Assembly: GCF_012935325.2 (NCBI RefSeq)
Contig: NZ_JABBYG020000021.1
Coordinates: forward strand, 31,552-95,551
Source: Paenibacillus sp. PL91
Lineage (GTDB): Bacteria > Bacillota > Bacilli > Paenibacillales > Paenibacillaceae
DNA: 64,000 nucleotides
Direction: 5' to 3'
The position numbers and the translations under genes are program-made. How positions within the stretch are numbered: the stretch's first letter is position 1; each line of letters opens with the position of its first letter. Below, piece by piece: positions 28,063 through 37,770 of this stretch. The notes beneath the pieces are model-generated. The model searched no databases and was not told the origin of the DNA. It was given only the letters and a program-made list of their open reading frames with translations.

Positions 28063-28172
28063 CAGCCTTCTTTGAGCGGACAACGCTTGCATGTCTCTAC
28101 GTCAAAATAGTAGGTGTCCACCTGGTTTTTACCTACATCCTTCTTACCCTGACGTGCCTTTTTAATGGCCAT
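28063..28172 (-). pseudogene. IS1182-family transposase, C-terminal fragment
   Basis: YYFDVETCKRCPLKEGCYKEG carries the Cys-rich motif of IS1182-type DDE transposases. Fused in frame to the resolvase fragment. Confidence 0.7.
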
Positions 28173-28189
28173 AAGACCGGCCGTGCATA

Positions 28190-28505
28190 CCTACATGCCC
28201 GCATCTTTGAGAGCACTTCCATCATCGTAGATGCCACGCACACGAAAGCACGCTACAACCAAAAGTCCTCACGGGAAATTCTGCAAGACCGCCGCGGAAA
28301 CTGCGGAAGGCCGTTTATGCCATGGATGATTCGGTAAAAGCCAAGATGCCGGCCTAAAACACTAACGATATGCTCGAAGATGAAATCCAGTATTGCAAGA
28401 AACTCATTGATTTCGTTGTGACAGAATCGGGTATCGCGCAAGTGCCGAAGGTTTTGGAGCCCAACCAGCAACGAAGTGCTTACAAAAATATCAACCGCTG
28501 TTTTT
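28190..28505 (+). pseudogene. IS1182-family transposase, middle fragment, opposite strand
   Basis: HARIFESTSIIVDATHTKARY fits the DDE-domain start of IS1182 transposases, continuing in other frames (RKAVYAMDDSVKAKMP). Several frameshifts. Its orientation is opposite to the C-terminal fragment, so the element has been scrambled. Confidence 0.65.
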
Positions 28506-28568
28506 AGCTTGAGCCTGCTCATAGGTAAAATAAATTTGGTCTTGCTTTAAGTCGCAATTTAAGATACA

Positions 28569-28602
28569 TTATTAATTAATTGATCATTTATTTAATTAAT
28601 AA
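28569..28602. promoter_or_regulatory. inverted repeat, likely TetR operator
   Basis: TTATTAATTAA (28569-28579) and TTAATTAATAA (28592-28602) form perfect 11-bp arms 30 bp before the TetR start. Confidence 0.65.
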
Positions 28603-28631
28603 AAGTTTAGTTTAAAGAGAGGGGAATACAT

Positions 28632-29261
28632 TTGGCTAGACCCGTCAATGAAGAAAAAAGACTGGAGCGGCGTAAACGTATCCTAAAAGAAGCGGTTATC
28701 CTGTTTGCAGAAAGTGGATATTCTAATACTACAACGGCCATCATTGCGGAGAGGGTGGGCGTGACTCCTGGAACCATTTTTCAATATTTCCCTAGCAAAG
28801 AAGCTTTATACTACGCCGCCGTCCTTGAGCCGCTTGCTGATATTCAGGTGAAATCGCTTGCTTGTCTTCAACAAGAGGGGACGCCGGGCGTATTGATTAA
28901 GAACATGGTGAAAGAACAATTCAACGATATCTACTTCTATACCAATGAATTGCGGCTTGCCCAATCTGTTTTAGGACAACGAACGAGATTTCCTGAACTT
29001 ACACAGAAGGTCCTTGAAAGTATAAAGGTAATGACAGATGAGATCGAATTCGTCTATGCCAAGGGGCAGCTAATGGGTGAGTTCGACAAAAGCTTTTCTC
29101 CAGCAATGATCTCTCGCAGCTACATCTCTTTTTTAAATGGAGTGGGCTTAACTCTTGGAGAAAGTATTATTCATCATCCCGAGTGGGAAAATTTGAAGGC
29201 GCATGCTTTTTATTTGTTCGCACCCATACTACCTAAAGAAAAACTGGAGGAGTCTGAATGA
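28632..29261 (+). CDS. TetR/AcrR-family regulator
   Basis: 209 aa, TTG start with GAGAGGGGAATACA upstream. Helix-turn-helix NTTTAIIAERVGVTPGTIFQYF. Ligand domain of helical type. Its stop overlaps the next start (ATGA), so it is translationally coupled to the hydrolase and probably controls the operon through the palindrome upstream. Confidence 0.9.
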   Translation: MARPVNEEKRLERRKRILKEAVILFAESGYSNTTTAIIAERVGVTPGTIFQYFPSKEALYYAAVLEPLADIQVKSLACLQQEGTPGVLIKNMVKEQFNDIYFYTNELRLAQSVLGQRTRFPELTQKVLESIKVMTDEIEFVYAKGQLMGEFDKSFSPAMISRSYISFLNGVGLTLGESIIHHPEWENLKAHAFYLFAPILPKEKLEESE

Positions 29262-30232
29262 GTCAAACATCATTACAACCCGATCTGACATTTAACGTGC
29301 GTGTGAAAAAACGGAAGAAAATTTTATGGAGCCTAGGGATCGTGCTTTTGCTTGTGATGGCTCTTGTATTTTTTATATCTTATAAAGTAGTAGACACTTT
29401 GTTGCACTATCCTAGAGACACTAATGTCAGCTACGAATTGAATATCGATAAAACTCCCTACGAAGAGGTCGAGTTCAAAAGTTTGAAAAATGATAATACG
29501 ATTAGAGGCTCATTCTTTCCTGCAAGTGATCTTTCAGGTGAAGCAAGTAATAAGACGATTATTGTCGTCCATGGATATACGAGCAATCGTTTAGTTAAAG
29601 GGCGGACTCCAAAGTTAGTAGAGCATTTCGTTCCGAAAGGCTACAATGTATTGGCATTTGACCTCAGCTCGCAAGGTAAATCCGATGGTGATTTGATTAC
29701 ATTGGGCCTCAATGAAAAATACGATTTGCTAGGAGCTGTAAGCTATTTAAAATCCAGAGACCATACGGGTGATAGCATTGGAGTTATCGGCTTTTCAATG
29801 GGTGCTGCTACTTCTTTGCTAGCCGCAAGTGAAAGTGATGACATCAAAGTCGTAATTGCAGATAGCCCTTTTCGTAATGCTGGTTTATTTCTGAGAGAGG
29901 GTTTGCCCTTCTTTTCAGGTTTACCTGCATTTCCATTCGGTTATACTTCGACATGGATGGCAAATTGGGCCTTTGAGGTTGATCTTGATTCCATATCTCC
30001 TATGGATGCGGTAAAAAAGATGCAAGACAAGCCCGTTATGCTCATTCATGGCACTGGAGATCAGCAAATTAGTTATAAAAATACTGAAGTTATTTACGAG
30101 TCCTTAAAAGATAACCCAAGTGCAGAAGTATGGTACCCGCAAAATACAGAGCACATCGATGCCATCAACCATTACCCCGCTGAATATTTCCAAAGAGTAG
30201 ATCGCTTTATGGATGAGTATGTAGGGAAATAA
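29258..30232 (+). CDS. membrane-anchored alpha/beta hydrolase
   Basis: 324 aa. One N-terminal membrane helix (about 23-47), then an alpha/beta hydrolase outside the membrane: oxyanion segment VVHGYTSN, nucleophile GFSMGA, Asp in LIHGTGDQQI, and His in TEHIDA. Of the YqkD/BAAT-like serine aminopeptidase group. Substrate unknown. Co-transcribed with tetR, ending at a terminator (30328-30355). Confidence 0.88.
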   Translation: MSQTSLQPDLTFNVRVKKRKKILWSLGIVLLLVMALVFFISYKVVDTLLHYPRDTNVSYELNIDKTPYEEVEFKSLKNDNTIRGSFFPASDLSGEASNKTIIVVHGYTSNRLVKGRTPKLVEHFVPKGYNVLAFDLSSQGKSDGDLITLGLNEKYDLLGAVSYLKSRDHTGDSIGVIGFSMGAATSLLAASESDDIKVVIADSPFRNAGLFLREGLPFFSGLPAFPFGYTSTWMANWAFEVDLDSISPMDAVKKMQDKPVMLIHGTGDQQISYKNTEVIYESLKDNPSAEVWYPQNTEHIDAINHYPAEYFQRVDRFMDEYVGK

Positions 30233-30358
30233 ATTACCTTTAATTATGCAGAAGCAAAAGCAAGGTAAAGACTCCTCAAAAAATTGAGCATATCTGTACC
30301 TCGCTTTCATAAAGGGGACTTTTTCAGTGGCCTCTATATTGGAGGGCTTTTTTAAATG

Positions 30359-30650
30359 TCATATTAATTCTGCCGTACTCGTTAAATAGATTGAACAAGT
30401 GGTTGTAATGGGGCTAATTTCACCTTGCCGGCTGCTGCATCTAGCAGCATTGATTTTTTTTCGGTAGTTAGGTGAGGTGCTTTTTGTTGCTATTGATTCT
30501 ATCTTATCGGATCCTTTAGCTTGAAATTCAAATTTATGATTTTTATCAAAACGGTATTTATCTACCATCTTCTCAAATAAGTTATCTATTTTTTCAATCG
30601 GCATTCCTGGTGTGCGCATGAGTGCTGTTTTGAGTGATTCATCCGCTATT
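30359..30650 (-). pseudogene. fragment of an unidentified gene
   Basis: The frame ADESLKTALMRTPGMPIEK and KMVDKYRFDKNHKFEFQAK looks like real protein, but it lacks a start (a stop lies a few codons upstream of the GGSLDGG segment), and the C-terminal part is compositionally different. Unknown. Confidence 0.35.
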
Positions 30651-30787
30651 GGATGAACTCCCCCATCTAATGAACCTCCAAATCATACATGAGCATTGCT
30701 TTTTAAGATTCGAGGGAGATGATAAATCTCCCTTTTTTCATTTAAATCTCTGTTCAAGTTCAACGTAAATAGCCTGCTACCACCACG

Positions 30788-30818
30788 CAAACCTGCCCTT
30801 TACCCGCTAGTTCAATGA
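30788..30818. repeat. CCCGTTAG element 10, collapsed copy
   Basis: AACCTGCCCTTTACCCGCTAG then TTCAATG: a left-box start joined directly to a right-box end, as if the hairpin between had been deleted. Confidence 0.65.
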
Positions 30819-30836
30819 AATCTTCCATTTAAGGTG

Positions 30837-31826
30837 TCAAAACTCGTCAATCAATGAAATTCCTTTTGTAATCCGCATTCGACTATCTTGCAAAAAATTG
30901 CGTGTCCAATCGTCTGGTTGACTTAAATCCCAGCTCCGGTGCATACCGACGAATACGATAATTTCTCGTAATCTTAGAAAGAGCCCAAGTTGTTCCTTCC
31001 AGCCATCAGGCATTTGACGGCCATCCTCTGTATAGCCTTGCTCGAAATGTTTAGTGAAAAGTTCATACTGCACCTTTCGTTCGGACTTCGAATCTTCCCC
31101 GAATACATATAACAAGTAATATAGCTGGATGGCAATGTCTTCGATAAACCAACTGTACTGGCATTCGTCGAAGTCGAAGAGCGTTATTTCCCCAGATTCA
31201 TCAACTGTAAAATTGCCAACATTGATATCCCCATGAATTAAACCGAAATTATCAGCAGTAATAGGCAGGCTAGCCAACTGTGATTTAAGTTTATCAAGGG
31301 CAAGAAGAATTGGTTGTTGCTCTGACGGTATATAATTTCTGGCCCGTAAAAGGTATTCATTACTCTCCCACGTATGTCTTTTAGCCGTAGGTTTGTACTG
31401 CTTAGTAAGATCATGGAGAAGGCCTGTCATGCGTCCGCATTGTTCATAAAGTATGGAATTACCTAGGCATTCTGGGTATCCAATTTTTCTACCGGGTGCA
31501 TGTCTGAAGGAGGTCACGTAGAAATCAATCATATTACCTTGAATTCGTTCCATGTCCTTTCCATCAACCGACGATATCGAATTTGAGACCGACAAACCAT
31601 TCTCAGAAAGATAACGAATCCATTCTATTTCAGCTGCAAGTCCGTCCCACGTGCGAAGAGTGCTCGGGGTAAAACGGAGAATGTATTTCAATTCATCGCG
31701 ATTGTAGGAATAAATAAAGTTCTGAAAGCCTCCAATGAAAGTCAGCTCCTTTGGGCTGACGCCAAACAGCGTAGCACCTTCTATGGCATGTTCGTCCAGG
31801 AACATTGATTTTATTTTTGGGTCCAT
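30837..31826 (-). CDS. aminoglycoside phosphotransferase-fold kinase
   Basis: 329 aa, CAAGGAGAACCC upstream. APH/choline-kinase fold: the Brenner motif GLIHGDINVGNF holds the catalytic Asp and the Asn metal ligand, and LFDFDECQYSW the second metal ligand. Closest in look to the homoserine kinase II/CotS/SrkA branch of small-molecule or protein kinases, not to resistance APH enzymes. It lies alone between elements 10 and 11, so it could be cassette cargo. Confidence 0.85.
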   Translation of the reverse strand: MDPKIKSMFLDEHAIEGATLFGVSPKELTFIGGFQNFIYSYNRDELKYILRFTPSTLRTWDGLAAEIEWIRYLSENGLSVSNSISSVDGKDMERIQGNMIDFYVTSFRHAPGRKIGYPECLGNSILYEQCGRMTGLLHDLTKQYKPTAKRHTWESNEYLLRARNYIPSEQQPILLALDKLKSQLASLPITADNFGLIHGDINVGNFTVDESGEITLFDFDECQYSWFIEDIAIQLYYLLYVFGEDSKSERKVQYELFTKHFEQGYTEDGRQMPDGWKEQLGLFLRLREIIVFVGMHRSWDLSQPDDWTRNFLQDSRMRITKGISLIDEF

Positions 31827-32009
31827 GGGTTCTCCTTGGTAATTGAGTCGTGATTGAACAATCTAATGAACTTTTCCCAAACTCCTTTTATTACCTCAAT
31901 TTAATAAAATGAATGCCTGGTGACATGTGAAAGCCTCACTTTCGAGAAATCTTTATTCCATAGCAATCATACTAATCCAGCTTTTTACAGTCAACGAAAA
32001 TTGGTTGAA

Positions 32010-32098
32010 CCATTAAGTTAACCTGCCCGTTATCGTAACGAAGGGCTACCTCGCGGCAGCCCTTTCGGTGTTCAACTATCGTTTCCATTAGCTTAATA
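32010..32098. repeat. CCCGTTAG element 11, class-b
   Basis: Left box GTTAACCTGCCCGTTATCG, hairpin GGGCTACCTCGCGGCAGCCC, right box TTCAACTATCGTTTCCATTAG. Its end TTAGCTTAATA is complementary to the head of element 12 (TATTAAGCT), across the gene between them. Confidence 0.9.
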
Positions 32099-32149
32099 AA
32101 AGTAAAATAAATGGGTTCTATGGATACTTTCGTACACTGTTGGATATTA

Positions 32150-32584
32150 TTAAATCCGCATCGTGTCGGGGCGCCAATCTTCAATCGCCGAACGGATGGC
32201 AATCGGGCTCATTCGCTCGATCGCAGCTCGGTCGCATAGAGCCGGAAATTTATCATCAGTCGCGTAACGCAAGGCGATAATCTGGGATATCGAAATCCTC
32301 GGGTCCAGCGTTCGCCCGGTCAGCCGGTAATGTCGGAAGTTCTCCTCCATCCGGATGATGCGGTCCTGTGTCTTTGTTGCGTATATGCGGATGAGCGCAA
32401 CAGCGAAGACGAGACATACCGCTAGAATGAAAAGTAACCAGTCCAGGCGCTCTAGCTCCCCCTGGCCTAGACCCCCGAACAGCTCGATGGACGAGAGTAC
32501 GAGAACAACAATCGCCAACGGCGCCGCAACATAGTGATAGGACCAGTCCAGTCGCCGAAATCCGCTTCTTTTTTCGTTATCCAT
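32150..32584 (-). CDS. DUF6526-family membrane protein
   Basis: 144 aa. Two membrane helices (about 20-40 and 50-68), then a cytosolic tail with MEENFRHYRLTGRTLDPRIS and IALRYATDDKFP, typical of this small Firmicute family of unknown function. Higher GC than the surroundings. It lies alone between elements 11 and 12; the start is followed upstream by AGGAGG (32588-32593). Confidence 0.8.
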   Translation of the reverse strand: MDNEKRSGFRRLDWSYHYVAAPLAIVVLVLSSIELFGGLGQGELERLDWLLFILAVCLVFAVALIRIYATKTQDRIIRMEENFRHYRLTGRTLDPRISISQIIALRYATDDKFPALCDRAAIERMSPIAIRSAIEDWRPDTMRI

Positions 32585-32859
32585 CCCAAAACCTCCTTAT
32601 ATTCCCCATAGTTGTTGAGCATGCTCTTGCCCATCACTTCAACGCCTATACTCTGGATGGGTTCAGCAGAATCTCAAGACTTATTGGCATTTCCGCACAG
32701 CCCTTGGTGCTCTCGCATCTTTCCATTTCCATTACTTATCTCAAAAATTCCATCCTTAATACCCAAAAGTTCTCTATACTACAGTAAGATATTTCACATT
32801 CAAAGACATTATAACAGAAACGATTTCCTATTTTATTGCTATCTTTGAAAACCCATATG

Positions 32860-32947
32860 CTATTAAGCTTTGCTGCCAGTTAGCTGAATATGCTGCCGAA
32901 TTCGGTAGCATGTTGTCATTGCACTATCGTTCCCATTAGCTTAACGG
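32860..32947. repeat. CCCGTTAG element 12
   Basis: Head TATTAAGCTTTGCTGCCAGTT, hairpin TGCTGCCGAATTCGGTAGCA, right box ACTATCGTTCCCATTAGCTT. Confidence 0.85.
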
Positions 32948-33018
32948 CATCCTGATTTGACGCCTACTTCAATAAAAAAGGGAACAGGCACCCGTGGCAG
33001 TCTGCTCCCTGGTTATCT

Positions 33019-33228
33019 TTATTCCCCATTACTTTGTTTTATCCGTAACCTTTTCATGGCCTTGTTACCTTCTTGGTCAACAGATTCTTGATAGATGTCA
33101 GCGTAAGTTTTTGAATCTTTGATTAGATCGTCGTTAATTTTTGATGATACGAACTCCCTTTTTTCCCAGAACTTCCGTGGTTCCTTGCGCCCCGCGTCGT
33201 TGAGGCGTTTGCTCTGACACGGATTTTA
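33019..33228 (-). pseudogene. C-terminal gene fragment between elements 12 and 13
   Basis: An open frame without start: KRLNDAGRKEPRKFWEK, then IYQESVDQEGNKAMKRL, ending at TAA 33021. Charged, helical; family not recognised. It fills the space between two repeat elements, and its missing 5' end points at element 13, so it is a truncated cassette-like gene. Confidence 0.4.
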
Positions 33229-33260
33229 CGTTTTCAACTCTCCTGCCCGTTAGCGTGATT
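33229..33260. repeat. CCCGTTAG element 13, lone left box
   Basis: TTTTCAACTCTCCTGCCCGT then TAGCGTGATT. Directly followed by the broken ridA gene. Confidence 0.75.
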
Positions 33261-33278
33261 CTCACTTAAATGTTTTAT

Positions 33279-33602
33279 TTACGAAAGATGAGCTATTGCA
33301 TCAATTTGCACCATGAATCCCATATTGGCTGGTGCAATTGTTCTTGCGGGATACGGTTGCGAAAAATATTCTTTATAGATTTCATTAAAGGGATCAAAGT
33401 CTGCACCTTCCCCTAAGAAAACAGTTACTTTTACCGCGTCTGATAATTTTGCTCCAGAAGCTTCCAAAACAGCTTTTAAGTTATCAAGAGCTCTTCTTGC
33501 TTGAACATCAAGTGTTGTTCCAACATTCTTTCCTGTTAGCCTGAGAGTATGGCATGCCTCCTGGTTGTTGTGCATCACTTGTGAAAATAACTTCTTTCAA
33601 GT
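33279..33602 (-). pseudogene. broken RidA-family gene
   Basis: The C-terminal two thirds are a good RidA (2-iminobutanoate deaminase) sequence: ALDNLKAVLEASGAKLSDAV, then DPFNEIYKEYF and PARTIAP. The N-terminus KEVIFTSDAQQPGGMPYSQA is in another frame, and about 25 residues between are deleted. RidA removes reactive enamines; this copy is inactive. It lies between lone left boxes 13 and 14. Confidence 0.85.
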
Positions 33603-33665
33603 TCAACCCTCCCGAAAATAAATCTACAACCACTATTTTACATTCCACAATTAAGATGAATTCTC

Positions 33666-33692
33666 CTCTATACTGCCCGTTAGCTTAATGAC
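33666..33692. repeat. CCCGTTAG element 14, lone left box
   Basis: CTATACTGCCCGTTAGCTTA then ATG. Confidence 0.8.
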
Positions 33693-33730
33693 AAGAAAAA
33701 TACTGAATTGCATGATCGACGCAACGAAAA

Positions 33731-33753
33731 AGAGAGCCAACAGTTTGGCTCTC
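33731..33753. terminator. hairpin terminator
   Basis: GAGAGCCAA-CAG-TTTGGCTCTC, downstream of the broken gene at 33762. Confidence 0.6.
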
Positions 33754-33761
33754 AATAATGA

Positions 33762-33940
33762 CTACTTAATAAACCTAGCATCAAACAACCCAATTACAGA
33801 CTCTTTGAAATTGCATTTGTCGTACCATTCAATTGGAAAGATATTTTTTTTACGTTCTTCACATCGATATTAAGATCATCTGGGAATCACCTGCAACAAG
33901 TTTATTTTCTAATACTTTAGAATCATCCAAATAAACTGTA
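33762..33940 (-). pseudogene. remnant of an NPCBM-like domain gene
   Basis: VYLDDSKVLENKLVAGDS, then in another frame NIDVKNVKKISFQL, and in a third IGLFDARFIK. This is the usual end of an NPCBM-type carbohydrate-binding domain in secreted Paenibacillus proteins. Two frame changes. A hairpin between 33943 and 33996 separates it from the esterase gene. Confidence 0.55.
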
Positions 33941-33998
33941 AAAAAAGGAGCTATCTCCCAAGTCGTCTCAGACCTATAGAGACAGCCCCTTTAATTAT

Positions 33999-34938
33999 TT
34001 AAGGATCAAGCGCTCTCGTAATCGCATCCACATAGTTTTGACTGGCGCGCTGACTCACTTCCGCTTCCGGAACGAACACTTCAAAGCAGTGGTAGCAGCC
34101 GGGATACAGATGAAATTCGACGTCTACGCCCGCTAGCGCAAGGCGCGTCACATATTCGATCGTCTCATCTCGGAACAGATCGAGCTGGCCTACGCACGTA
34201 TACGTCGGCGGTAGCCCCGCCAAGTTTTCCGCTCTCGACGGCACCGCATATGGGGATACCGCGCTGGCGTCGTTACCCTCAGCCAAGTACATGCTCCAAG
34301 CCTCCAAATTGTTCTTCCGGTTCCAGGTTGCGTTATCGGCCGAAATTTCATGGCTCGACGCCGTAATATTGCGATTGTCAATCATCGGATACAGCGGCAT
34401 CTGGAAGATGAGAGCTGGTCCGCCTTTATCGCGAGCCATTAAAGCAAGCGCTGCCGTCAGACCACCGCCCCCGCTTGCACCGGCAATCGCGATCCGATCC
34501 AAGTCGACGCCCAGCAGCTCAGCTTCGTCCGTCATCCATGTTAATCCGGCATAACAGTCATCGATTGCAGCTGGGTAGGGGTGCTCGGGAGCAAGTCGAT
34601 AATCAACCGATACGACGACGCATTTAGCTGCCAGCACAAATCCGTTCACACAAAGAGTCGTCCATATCAGGATGCCCCATCACATAGCCACCCCCGTGAA
34701 TCCACAGCATGGCCGGAAGCTTAGCGCCTGTTCGCTGGGCAGGTTCGTAGATTTTGACCAATATCTCGCCTGCTACGCTCGGAATCATCCGGCTTGTCGT
34801 GCGTACGTCAACCGACTTTTTGGTAGGAAGATTCGACAAATAGCTTCTGCTCAGTTCTAAATTTTCCTCCAGTTGAAAACCGGGAAATTGTGCTAATGTC
34901 GACCTTAATTCTGGTAACACTCGACTTTCAAAATCCAT
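33999..34938 (-). pseudogene. HSL-type alpha/beta hydrolase with one frameshift
   Basis: Start ATG 34938 (AAGGAGTGATTCGA upstream). The first frame holds LWIHGGGYVMG (oxyanion HGGG motif), and the second holds VSVDYRLAPEHPYPAA, the nucleophile in GASGGGG, and YPGCYHCFE with the catalytic His. The frames meet near 34630 with a one-base shift; all other family features and the length (about 313 aa) are intact. It is either a fresh pseudogene or a sequence error. It would follow the luciferase-like gene in one operon (13-22 bp apart). Confidence 0.85.
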
Positions 34939-34960
34939 TCGAATCACTCCTTTATTTGAA

Positions 34961-36028
34961 TTATGATCCTATCTCCGTCTCAGCTTCCCACTTGGTTATT
35001 TCCTCCCGAACTCGGGGCGCTACCTCTGTTCCCAGCAGCTCAATGGCTCTCATCACCTCGGCATGCGGCATCGTACTTAACGGAACATACAGCATAAAGC
35101 GTGTAACGCCTACATTTTTGCGAAGGTGAATAATCTTCTTGGCAACAGTCTCGGGATCGCCGACATACAGGGCACCTTCAAAGCTGCGCGCGGCATCGTA
35201 GCTAGAACGATCATAATGCGCCCAGCCCCGCTCCTTGCCTAATCTATTCATACCTGCCATGGTAGAAGGGAAAAATGTATCTGCGGCTCGTTCAGTATTC
35301 TCTCCAACAAATCCTATCGAGTGCGACCCAACCTTAAGCCGCGATTCGTCATGACCAGCGTGCGCTGCTGCTCTCTTATAAAGCTGCACGAGCGGTGCAA
35401 AATCCGTCGGTTTTCCACCAATTATCGCCAGCATCAGTGGCAGTCCTAACAGACCCGCACGGATGGCAGATTCCTGTCTGCCCCCGCTGCCAATCCATAT
35501 CGGTAAAGAATTCTGAACGGGCCGTGGATACACACCCAAATTGTTAATCGCTGGCCGATGCCCGCCCTTCCAAGTTACTTTTTCGGAACCCCGTATTTTA
35601 AGGAGCAATTCCAAATGTTCTTCAAAAAGCTCAGCATAGTCATTCAAGTCATAGCCAAACAGAGGAAAGGATTCAATAAAGGAACCCCGGCCCGCTATAA
35701 TCTCCGCACGTCCATTTGAAATGCCATCCAGCGTAGCAAAATCCTGAAAAACGCGCACCGGATCAGATGAAGAAAGCACCGTCACAGCACTGGTCAGCCG
35801 AATCCGTTTCGTCTGTGATGCAGCTGCAGACAGTACAAGTGCCGGTGAAGATGCCGCATAATCCTCCCGATGATGCTCACCTACTCCAAACACATCAAGT
35901 CCCACTTGATCGGCAAGGACAATTTCCTCTACCACTTCACGCAACCGCTGTGCGTGACTAATCACTTCACCAGTCTGAACATCCGGCTTTGTATCTACAA
36001 ACGAAGTAATACCTATCTCCACGGGCAA
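34961..36028 (-). CDS. LLM-class flavin-dependent oxidoreductase
   Basis: 355 aa. A bacterial luciferase-like monooxygenase: GVGEHHREDYAASSPALVL, ITSFVDTKPD and a conserved IWIGSGGRQES segment, of the type annotated CE1758-like. Uses reduced flavin to oxidise an unknown substrate. TTG (36028) or the GTG two codons later could be the start; the GTG is better spaced from GGGGAGA. Upstream partner of the esterase gene in an operon. Confidence 0.9.
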   Translation of the reverse strand: MPVEIGITSFVDTKPDVQTGEVISHAQRLREVVEEIVLADQVGLDVFGVGEHHREDYAASSPALVLSAAASQTKRIRLTSAVTVLSSSDPVRVFQDFATLDGISNGRAEIIAGRGSFIESFPLFGYDLNDYAELFEEHLELLLKIRGSEKVTWKGGHRPAINNLGVYPRPVQNSLPIWIGSGGRQESAIRAGLLGLPLMLAIIGGKPTDFAPLVQLYKRAAAHAGHDESRLKVGSHSIGFVGENTERAADTFFPSTMAGMNRLGKERGWAHYDRSSYDAARSFEGALYVGDPETVAKKIIHLRKNVGVTRFMLYVPLSTMPHAEVMRAIELLGTEVAPRVREEITKWEAETEIGS

Positions 36029-36199
36029 TCTCCCCTATTTCAAAAAAATATTTATCCGGCAACAGCTTTGAAATCAAAAAAATGATTTAATACTATATAT
36101 CTTTAATTCGAATTATTAGCCGATTCTTTTCAAGCGGGTTGATATGTAACTCCGATTCATGATGCTGAATCTGAATCTGATTATCATAAGACAGAAGCT

Positions 36200-37468
36200 T
36201 TATTTTAATACGGCAGCCGTAGCGCGGCTGGTCATTGCCCAAAATAGAAGAGCTAAAGCACTGACAACGGCCCCAAGCAAGCATACTCCGTCCCAGCCAT
36301 AGTGTGCATATATATGGGTAGAAGTAATTGAACCGGTAGCACTGCCGATAGAATAGAAAACCATGTACCCGGCGGTGAGCCGACTACGCGCCTCCGCACG
36401 CAATGCGAAGATCATACTTTGATTAGTGACATGCACGGCCTGCACCGCCAAGTCAAGAAGAACAATACCTATGACCAATGCGAACAACGACTGTTCTATA
36501 TAGCTGATTAGCAACCATGATATTAACAATAGGATCAAAGCGAGGCCTGTCGTTCTTTGTCCGTAACCTCGATCGGCTAGCTTCCCCGCTCGTGCTGCAG
36601 CTAACGCTCCGGCCACTCCTGCGAGACCAAATGCCCCAATTGCAGTGTGGGAAAGAGATAATGGCGACGCGCTAAGAGGCAGTACTAATGAAGTCCACAA
36701 AATACTGAAATCCGCAAAAATCAGCAGAGCCAAAATAGAGCGGATGCGTAATATTCGTTCTTGTGAGAACAACAAAAACACCGACCTAATCAGGTGGGGA
36801 TAAGACAGTGATTTTACCCCACGCTCAACATTTGGCAATACCCTAAATAATGCACAAACCATAAGAAGCATCAACGCTGCAGAGACCAGATAGACGGAAC
36901 GCCAACCCGCAAGATCTGTTAATATTCCTGAAATGGTTCGCGCAAGAAGTATGCCGATGACAATTCCGCTTGTTACTATACCAACGACACGTCCTCGTTC
37001 GGCAGGGGCAGCCATTGTCGCCGCGAATGCTACAAGTGTCTGCGTCACAACGGCAAGCAGTCCCACCAAAGCCATACCTGCAAATAGTACTGTGCTGGAG
37101 GAAGCAGTTCCAACTATAACCAGAGCTATCAAGGAGAATGAAATCTGACCGATAATCAATCGGCGCTGGTTCAGTAAATCTCCAAGAGGCACCAACAGCA
37201 GCAGTCCCAATGCATAAAAAATTTGAGTGATTGTAATGAGAATGCCTATGATTGAATAGTCAATAGCAAACTCCCTCGACAGATTATCGAGCAGTGGTTG
37301 TGCGAAGTAGATATTGGCAACAGACATCCCGCAGACAACCGCAAACAATAGTGTCACATACCGAGGCATTGAAGAAACATGAACGGAATCAGATGCGATA
37401 ATCGTTCCCGGTGACGAATTCGCCTTTATACCAGCATTAACTTCTACTTTTGCTTTAGCCTCCTTCAT
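36200..37468 (-). CDS. MFS transporter (DHA1-type drug exporter)
   Basis: 422 aa from the ATG at 37468 (AGGA ten bases upstream). Twelve predicted membrane helices; the helix 2-3 loop motif is GDLLNQRRLI and the C-half repeat GKLADRGYGQRTTG. Proton-driven export of small molecules is the likely role. It is divergent from a TetR gene with the palindrome ATACTGTTCAGTAT between, so it is probably induced by its substrate through that regulator. Confidence 0.9.
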   Translation of the reverse strand: MKEAKAKVEVNAGIKANSSPGTIIASDSVHVSSMPRYVTLLFAVVCGMSVANIYFAQPLLDNLSREFAIDYSIIGILITITQIFYALGLLLLVPLGDLLNQRRLIIGQISFSLIALVIVGTASSSTVLFAGMALVGLLAVVTQTLVAFAATMAAPAERGRVVGIVTSGIVIGILLARTISGILTDLAGWRSVYLVSAALMLLMVCALFRVLPNVERGVKSLSYPHLIRSVFLLFSQERILRIRSILALLIFADFSILWTSLVLPLSASPLSLSHTAIGAFGLAGVAGALAAARAGKLADRGYGQRTTGLALILLLISWLLISYIEQSLFALVIGIVLLDLAVQAVHVTNQSMIFALRAEARSRLTAGYMVFYSIGSATGSITSTHIYAHYGWDGVCLLGAVVSALALLFWAMTSRATAAVLK

Positions 37469-37513
37469 TTTGTACACATCCTATTTCTTTTATTTTTTAA
37501 TACCGAAAATATC

Positions 37514-37527
37514 ATACTGTTCAGTAT
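37514..37527. promoter_or_regulatory. operator-like palindrome
   Basis: ATACTG-TT-CAGTAT, 46 bp upstream of the MFS start, on the side facing the divergent TetR gene. Confidence 0.65.
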
Positions 37528-37770
37528 AATATAATTCCCAGTAAATATAACTCTTAGAAATGACTGCTGTCAATAGAAATATTAATTTCACACCGTTAAG
37601 TCTTATACTTGATCTTACCTTGTTAGGATTAACCAACCTACAATTGACAATATAAACGGATGAATATAAAATAATAACATATCATTTAGTACAAAAAATC
37701 CGCTAATTTGCATATGATCAGAATCATTGCGCTATTAAGAAAAAACCAAGAGTGACGAGAGGTATTGATT

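Noticed and set aside
30837..31826. Antibiotic-resistance aminoglycoside phosphotransferase
   Set aside because: The fold and Brenner motif are there, but the sequence looks like the CotS/SrkA/homoserine kinase branch, with nothing pointing to aminoglycosides.
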